Below, in pieces: positions 58,030 through 64,000 of a stretch of 64,000 nt of DNA. The notes beneath the pieces are model-generated. The model had not been told where the DNA came from and made no database searches. It saw only the letters and a list, made by a program, of their open reading frames with translations. Every line of letters starts with the position of its first letter. Position 1 is the first letter of the stretch. The stretch is taken from assembly GCA_950295325.1 (NCBI GenBank), contig OX485807.1:33570440-33634439 (forward strand), given 5' to 3'. The stretch comes from Polytrichum commune. Its lineage: Eukaryota; Streptophyta; Polytrichopsida; Polytrichales; Polytrichaceae. The position numbers and the translations under genes were made by a program.

Positions 58030-58359
58030 CACTACTCTAAATAGGATATTTAGTGTTTGGTCCACTAAATACGAACGCATGCACTAAATATCAATAACCC
58101 TACGAAAGTAAGTAACATTAAACGTAAACTCAAACACTAAATATCAACTATGATAATATGTGCAAGTTACATGTTTGCATTTAGTGTTAGTAAGGATATG
58201 AAAGAAGATAAAATAACAATGATAAAAGGAGAGTTTTGGGATATCTTCTAGCATATCTTCTAAACTAATTGTCAAAGAATTGAAAATTAGTGTTAAGCAG
58301 GGTAGGGTGGTAACAACATTAAATATAATTGAACACTAAATATCCTATTTAGTGTAGTG
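58030..58359. mobile_element. CACTA-like MITE, copy 2
   Basis: Starts CACTACTCTAAATAGGATAT and ends ATCCTATTTAGTGTAGTG, so the termini are CACTA...TAGTG. Subterminal CACTAAATAYSAA motifs recur in both orientations as in copy 1. Flanking trinucleotides are TTT and TTG. Confidence 0.72.
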
Positions 58360-59093
58360 TTGGAATGTAGTTTCCTCATAGGATTCAAGAGGGTCTCAAC
58401 CAATGTAAGGTTGACATGTGGCCAAAAAAAATTACATGAGAGAAAAATAATTATGTCTTATTGGAATAGAGAGTCCTTTACGGTACACAAACTTTACATC
58501 CAATTGATACTAAGGTATGTGGTTGTTATTTTGTTAGTTTTCCATGTTCTCCAACTTCTACCGATCAAATTTATGCAACAAAACTTGTCTTGCATTAGCA
58601 AATACATCATGAAAGCGTTGACTAGAACAGAACCTCCCTTGATTAGTTATGAGATTTGAAAGTGCATGTATATCTAATCACTATATTCGTTAATTGGAGA
58701 CTTTTTCATGATTTGGAGACTAATCAAGGACTTGAAGTTTGATATCATGTTTAGTGCATGTTTTGATTATGATATAGATACTTATTATATTTAGAAATAT
58801 ATATGCTCCTCATGCCAATGTTCCCCACGTTCACAATACTGCATCCCAAACTATGAGTAAAGTTTATTTTGAGACTTTCCAAAGTCTCCAATTAACGAAT
58901 ATAGTGATCTTAAATATAGTATTCTTAAATGAATACCTACAATTTCCCCGCCCCCCCCCCCCCCTCCCAATTGTGGTGACTATTAAGGCTTTAACGATTG
59001 ATAGATTATGGGCATGTGGTGCATTTGGATATTGAACACATGCCTTGTTGGGTTTTGTTCTTAGATCTAGCCTAGCCACACAACACTCAAATG
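58360..59093. other. No gene; dispersed repeat
   Basis: 58515-58670 is a copy of the CCAACTTCTACC repeat. An inverted pair, GTTAATTGGAGAC (58689) and GTCTCCAATTAACG (58885), with CTATATTCG/CGAATATAGTG, brackets about 200 bp. Poly-C run at 58949-58964. Confidence 0.5.
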
Positions 59094-59098
59094 TAGGT

Positions 59099-59261
59099 AA
59101 CACCATATTCAAAAATTTGGGAGATTTCCAGTCTCCCAATTTGATGACAGTTTAGGTGGAGTTGACCTAAAATGTACCCAGTGGGTACATTTTAGGTTGA
59201 CTGAACCTAAACTGTATTTTCCCAAAATCATGGAATTTTCCCAAAATTTCGAATATGGTGT
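59099..59261. mobile_element. 163-bp foldback element nested in a dispersed repeat
   Basis: Palindromic over its whole length: AACACCATATTC ... GAATATGGTGT outside, ACAGTTTAGG ... CCTAAACTGT, then CCTAAAATGTACC ... GGTACATTTTAGG at the centre. Flanked by TAGGT at 59094-59098 and 59262-59266; without it the host repeat reads CAAATGTAGGTGTATGATT, matching other copies. Confidence 0.82.
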
Positions 59262-59266
59262 TAGGT

Positions 59267-60489
59267 GTATGATTAAGATAAGTAACCGAATAAGGCCCAT
59301 GTACCATAGTCTTCTAAAAAGCTTAACTCAATTAGCAATGTACCATAGACTTTGTCTCACTACATGAGGAAGGGATTATTTCATATGAGGGATTATTTCA
59401 AATATTGAAGTCCTGAAATAGTATTTAGAACGAAGGTTATTTTTGTAGTCTATCCGACAACATAATTACTTTCAAAGACAATGAATTAATTTGGTCAAGT
59501 TATTGAGATGAATCAGTCACAAATCTATAGGGGTCAAGTTTCTATGTTGAATTGATGAGAAGTATACTCATATGCAAGAATTCTCTCACGGCTCTCGGTA
59601 CAATGTAAATATACTTGTGTTTTTGGTTAATATCGTCTTATACCATTGGAAAACCTTAAAATCTATTACTTGGGTAGACTTGCAAGAATATTTAATGACA
59701 TGTGACGAGTCGCCTAGGACCCATATGTTGGAAGGGTCTATTTAATCTTTACTTGTGCCGAAATGTAGATTCCACATGCATTTCAAGTGGGTCTATTCCA
59801 ATGTAGCAATGACATGTGGACAAGAGAGCTCTCTATTCCAAAGTACAAATTCAGCGAATGTGTGTTCACTTTCTTGTGATACTAGCTTGGCTACTTCAAC
59901 GCAAGATATATTGATGAAGGTGATATATTGTGGTCTTATTATGTCCACTCCGAACTCCACAAACATAATAAGGCCTCTAATCAAAACATAGAATTCTAAC
60001 CGGAAGATCAACTTGGGAGGTCTTTCATTTGGTTAGTAAGTGTGAATCATGAAGATCACCATTTCAAGTTTTTAGAATTGATATCGAGATGCAAAAATCT
60101 TAAACGATCAACTTGACGTTTCTTCTTCTATTTAAACGCTCAGATAAGCTCTTCTAACGTGTGTTAACTACTCAAACCTAGAATGGTGTGGATAGTTTTC
60201 TCTTATTAGCACATAGACCAATCGCATTGTGACATGCGTCTTCCCCGGTGTATGTCCTTGACTACAAGCCTTCCCATACTGCATACCACCACTCAAACAT
60301 AGGTATTTGATTCAAAGAAAAATGACAGAATAAGGCCCAAAAATGTCACTTTTTTGTGTGAAAGAAAAATGAATAAATCTAATTTCACCCATCCGAAACG
60401 CGATGCAAATGAGACTCTGAGTCTATATATAGGAGTCCAAGAAGACTAACACGTGTCCTGAACAATTAATTCAAAGCTTGCGATACCAA
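59267..60489. other. No gene seen
   Basis: Right half of the interrupted repeat (AAGTAACCGAATAAGGCCCA) followed by anonymous DNA. Short frames at 59755-60011 on both strands are uninformative. Confidence 0.5.
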
Positions 60490-60690
60490 CTCAACAGTGT
60501 CTGGGGAGGATTTTTGGGCACAATCAGGCGAGATCTTAGTGCTTCCAAGGCCAACCGGTTACATGCTCACATCTTTCGGCGTTTCTCTATTCAATTGCAG
60601 AATATTCTGTCAATCCCTCTACAATGGAGTGGTTCAATTATAACTAGCAGGGTCAGTTCACCCGTTCATTGCGACCCATCAAGGGTGATA
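60490..60690 (+). repeat. ACCGGTT-family repeat, uninterrupted copy
   Basis: GTGTCTGGGGAGGATTTTTG, then GATCTTAGTGCTTCCAAGGC and CAACCGGTTACATG, contiguous. This is the empty-site reference for the SINE at 21441. Confidence 0.75.
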
Positions 60691-63600
60691 CGAGTATTTA
60701 TATGGCCTCTACAAGTACACAAAACCATATGACGTCTTATTTACTGCGACCATGGCAGGGGCCCAATTTATAACCAGCGATGGGTACACACACTCCCCCC
60801 TTTGGGCCATTATAAGGAGGCATGGCGTTGTAGGAAATGGGTTGCTTGTGAATCACTCTGTGCATGTGCGGAGGCAGAATAATAAGTTTGTGAGCAGGCC
60901 AGGCCTTCCCTCAGAAAATCATGAGGCACTCCATGTGTCTGCTCTGGCCTCTGTCTGGCTTCAATTTTGTGCCTGCTCCCTAGCTTACTGATATTCTCTT
61001 CCTTGGCATTCGGGAGTTCCTGTGTGCGGCCCATGTGTATTGTGGCCACTTCCCGACTTCGCAGATAACTTCGACTCACTGACTGACTGACCATTCGATC
61101 GATCGATTAGCAACTGCAAGAATCACGCAGACTGTGATTCCAGTTATTGAGCTCGGAGTCGAGGTGCAAAAGGTATAGGGCTTCGAGCTCAACAATGAAA
61201 TGTATCTTTTGCTGTAACTGATCACATAGAGCCTCTCAATCATGTTGTTCATGGAACCCATAATCATGGTGTCTGCATTAAACAGCATACGATCCAATCT
61301 CATCATAACACATCTATCTTTTGATGTCCATTCTTAACTATGAGCCGTGCCATCACTACCCAACATTCGAGTCATCGCCATCGTCCTACGTCATGTAAAG
61401 AAATACGCAAATCTATCGTCGTGGTAGATTTGTAGGTTCCCTAGTGACGCGGGTCAAATCTATTAGTGACGCAAGGCGAGTGCCGAGGACTCGCGCATAT
61501 ATATATATATATATATGCTGGTAGTGGCATAAGGACGCACATACTGATACACGCTTATTGTAGCTGGAAAGAAAGCCGACACCGTGAATCAAGGCTCCCA
61601 CTGCTACTCTGCTGGTGGTGGTACATTGAAAACGTTTGAGTTTGAAGCCAATTACTAGTCAGCTACACGTATTGTATGATATCGGCCTGTTCCAGAAGTC
61701 GGTTAGTAATCATCCAATCTTTTCAGGTGAGAATTGCATCTTCGTATGTCAGGGTGATCTAGAAACCGTGGCATATAATTCTTTTTGTTATTAGCCATGT
61801 TTGGTAGCATCATTATAACTTAGATAGCAGCTCAGAGTCCCCCAGTTGGTGGAAGTACTGGGGTTTCCTGGGTTTTGACGTCACTGCAGACACTGCATTG
61901 TTTCTAACCTCTGTGCATCACTCTGTGCACTCCTGCTTTGCATGCAACAACCAGGCACACCATCTCATACCATTGAAGTCGATCGCCCAATTTTTTTTTG
62001 CATGAGTCTATTTTTCCTTTTCTTTTCTTTTTTCACTTTGGAGGGCAAGTGAGGTGAGTTCCGAGAGAAGCGTTGCATGCGCATATGAGCGTACTTCTCA
62101 TTCATCCAACCCAAAAAAATCATCATCCTTAAATCGAACACCGTGATCATTGATGTACGACACATTTTGAGTGCATAGTCTAATTCTCATCATAACATGT
62201 ATTTATTATTGTGTGTATTACTAACTATGTAAGCTTTGTCATGTATCACTCAATTCTAGGTGTTTGATTTGGAAATGTGACCACATAAGGTTCATATATG
62301 TTAGGGTGAGTTTTTATTAGGGTCCGAGACGCCCCCCCCCCTCCAAAAAAAAGATTTCAAAACCAAGCAATCCTCACAGTTGAGAGCAAGATTTTGAAAC
62401 CAAGGAGATTACATTAGAGTTTGCGTCCAAGGTGTTAAAATGAAGTGGAGATGATGCTAGATCTTGGAGGTCCTTGCTCAAAAAAATACTCCTCCTAGTT
62501 TGAGAAATCAAGCTTCAAGCCTCCCTCAAGCTTGAGACCAACCTTGTTCCGAAAGCAAGGTCCGTTAAAGGGTATTTTGAACACCAAGTTTTCCAAACCT
62601 GGACCCATAATGTAAGCCCACTCTCAGAGCGTCCCCTCCGAAGTGAGCATAATTTCGGGCCATGATCGATTTTTTAGGCTTTATAAGATATATGATGACA
62701 TGCTTGTCCCTCCATTTATAACAAAATAAATGCCCATTGTCCACCGATCACGTCACAAGGTAAGTGGTTGTTATTCGGTTCCTTCTTTACAATCTCCAAC
62801 TTCTACCAATCTAGATTTACACAACGAAACTTGTGTTCCATCAGCAAATCTTCGTTGAAGCATCAACAACAATCGGATTGGAAATCAAACCTCCCCTAAT
62901 TTTACTTACGCTTATGATAACTTGGGCATGTTTCTTGATTTTCTTACTTGAATATAGAAGACCTCCGAAATTGGTATAGTCGATTCACGATGTTTTGCAG
63001 CTTTGGGAACCCTATATTTGTAATTTGTTCCCTAAAACTCGACGAAACAACACCTCCTCGGCAGAGTTCGGGAAGTTTTTGAAGCCTTAGTGGCTAATTG
63101 CCGGTAGTTACTACAAAGGGTCGGATTTTTTCCAATTTACATCGGCAAGAGCCGGTCTTTTGTAAAATCAATCGGCCAATTGCCTATATTTTCATATTTT
63201 CATTGGCCAATATCCGATTAAATGGAATTCATATCGGCACTAATTGTTTAAAAAATGTATGAAAATTTATTTGAAATCATTTCTTAGTACAAAATCTTGA
63301 ATAAGTGAAAAGAAAGGCATGTTCAAAACTTTAAATTTGAAGAGTTAATATCCTTGGCAGGAATTGAACCTAGCAATGCCTTCACCGCTTGAAGGCCAAG
63401 GGTCCCCCAATTCTTCATAGAAGCAAATGGATTTGGCCATGGAAAGGTTGCATAATTCAAAAAGTTTAAGGTTTAGGGTACTTCCTCAAGTGCATCATCA
63501 AATGCCCCAGACAAATAGCGCTATGGATGCTTCCGGCTGAAATCCAATAACTCACAAGAAGAATCGGCTACATTTCCAGGATATTTTCTAGTCCATCGAC

Positions 63601-64000
63601 TAATTGCCGGAGGATTGAAATTACAATCGGATTGCCATCCGATGGTTGGAAATTTGGACCGGCCATGAGGGTAAATCCATCGGCTGATAATGAACTAGCC
63701 GTCGGTTTTCCCCGAACATAGCTCCTCAATCATAGGAAAACATACCTTACATGCAGTGGAGAAAATCGGTGGAGAGTTGAGGTGTGAAGGCATAAGGGAG
63801 CCTAGGCCTTAGACGGGAAACCCAACAACTATGTACTAGGGTTCTACGGATTTTTCTGCAATTCCAGACGTGTGATCTGAAACCTTTCATATATTATTAT
63901 TGGTTTGGATTCTCTTGGGCTCAGGAGAGGTTCAAAATATATGTCAACGGTGGGATGGGACAGAGAAATTTAAACAATGTCAAATAGACCACTCTTTTGG
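60691..64000. other. No supported gene in 3.3 kb
   Basis: Contains an (AT)n run at 61497-61516, poly-C at 62333-62341, a dispersed-repeat copy at 62765-62940, and a 63067-63717 block rich in ATCGGC/GCCGGT motifs with GTTCGGGAA and TTCCCCGAAC-like ends, possibly another element. Frames at 60752-61094 have no recognisable features. Confidence 0.45.

Noticed and set aside
58949-58964. Poly-C/poly-G runs (also 17440, 37828, 38426, 40431, 53559, 62333)
   Set aside because: Simple homopolymer slippage, often at A/C junctions; not telomeric and not otherwise structured.
63352-63401. tRNA-like segment on the minus strand (CCTTGGC..GCCAAGG stem and GGTTCAATTCC B-box)
   Set aside because: Only 50 nt, no anticodon arm, and no copies elsewhere in the window; too short for a tRNA gene and no SINE features follow.

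Overview
This window looks like nuclear DNA of a land plant. It holds one clearly recognisable gene, a filament-like plant protein (FPP) with GT-AG introns of 143-1046 bp on the minus strand. Most of the rest is a graveyard of small non-autonomous DNA transposons, SINEs, foldback elements and short tandem arrays. FPP is a plant-specific family, and SINE A-rich tails, CACTA-like ends and Tourist-like TTA/TAA duplications also fit a plant genome. I cannot name the species. The absence of any recognisable LTR-retrotransposon coding sequence in 64 kb is noticeable, and a non-flowering land plant is possible but unproven.

Layout. 1-5.9 kb: a SINE with a target-site duplication, a 520-bp MITE with an exact 8-bp duplication sitting just inside a short frame with a PAH-like (SIN3-type) segment, and an unidentified coding-like remnant with one in-frame TAG. 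5.9-16.0 kb: the FPP gene in 12 coding exons (about 1223 residues), with several repeats in its introns. 16.0-19.2 kb: the probable long 5' leader and promoter of FPP, ending in GA/CT-rich tracts. 19.2-30.7 kb: Tourist-like elements, a 134-bp tandem array, two more Tourist-like or nested insertions, a 220-bp tandem array and a composite foldback element. 30.7-45 kb: mostly anonymous AT-rich DNA with MITE pairs, including a CACTA-like one. 45-47 kb: a second, inverted copy of the composite foldback followed directly by a pogo/Tigger-like transposon with perfect 23-bp terminal repeats, a TA duplication and the decayed C-terminal part of its transposase. 47-64 kb: a SINE, a tandemly duplicated Tourist-like fragment, hairpin elements, a second CACTA-like MITE and large stretches with nothing I can support.

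Only FPP appears to be an intact gene. The other material reads as layered insertions. In several places an uninterrupted paralogue elsewhere in the window gives the empty site, so the order of insertion can be read: a SINE and a TAA-flanked element both landed in an older ACCGGTT-rich repeat, and a foldback element landed in another dispersed repeat. All gene-model statements are from splice-site phase and remembered family motifs; no database search was possible.
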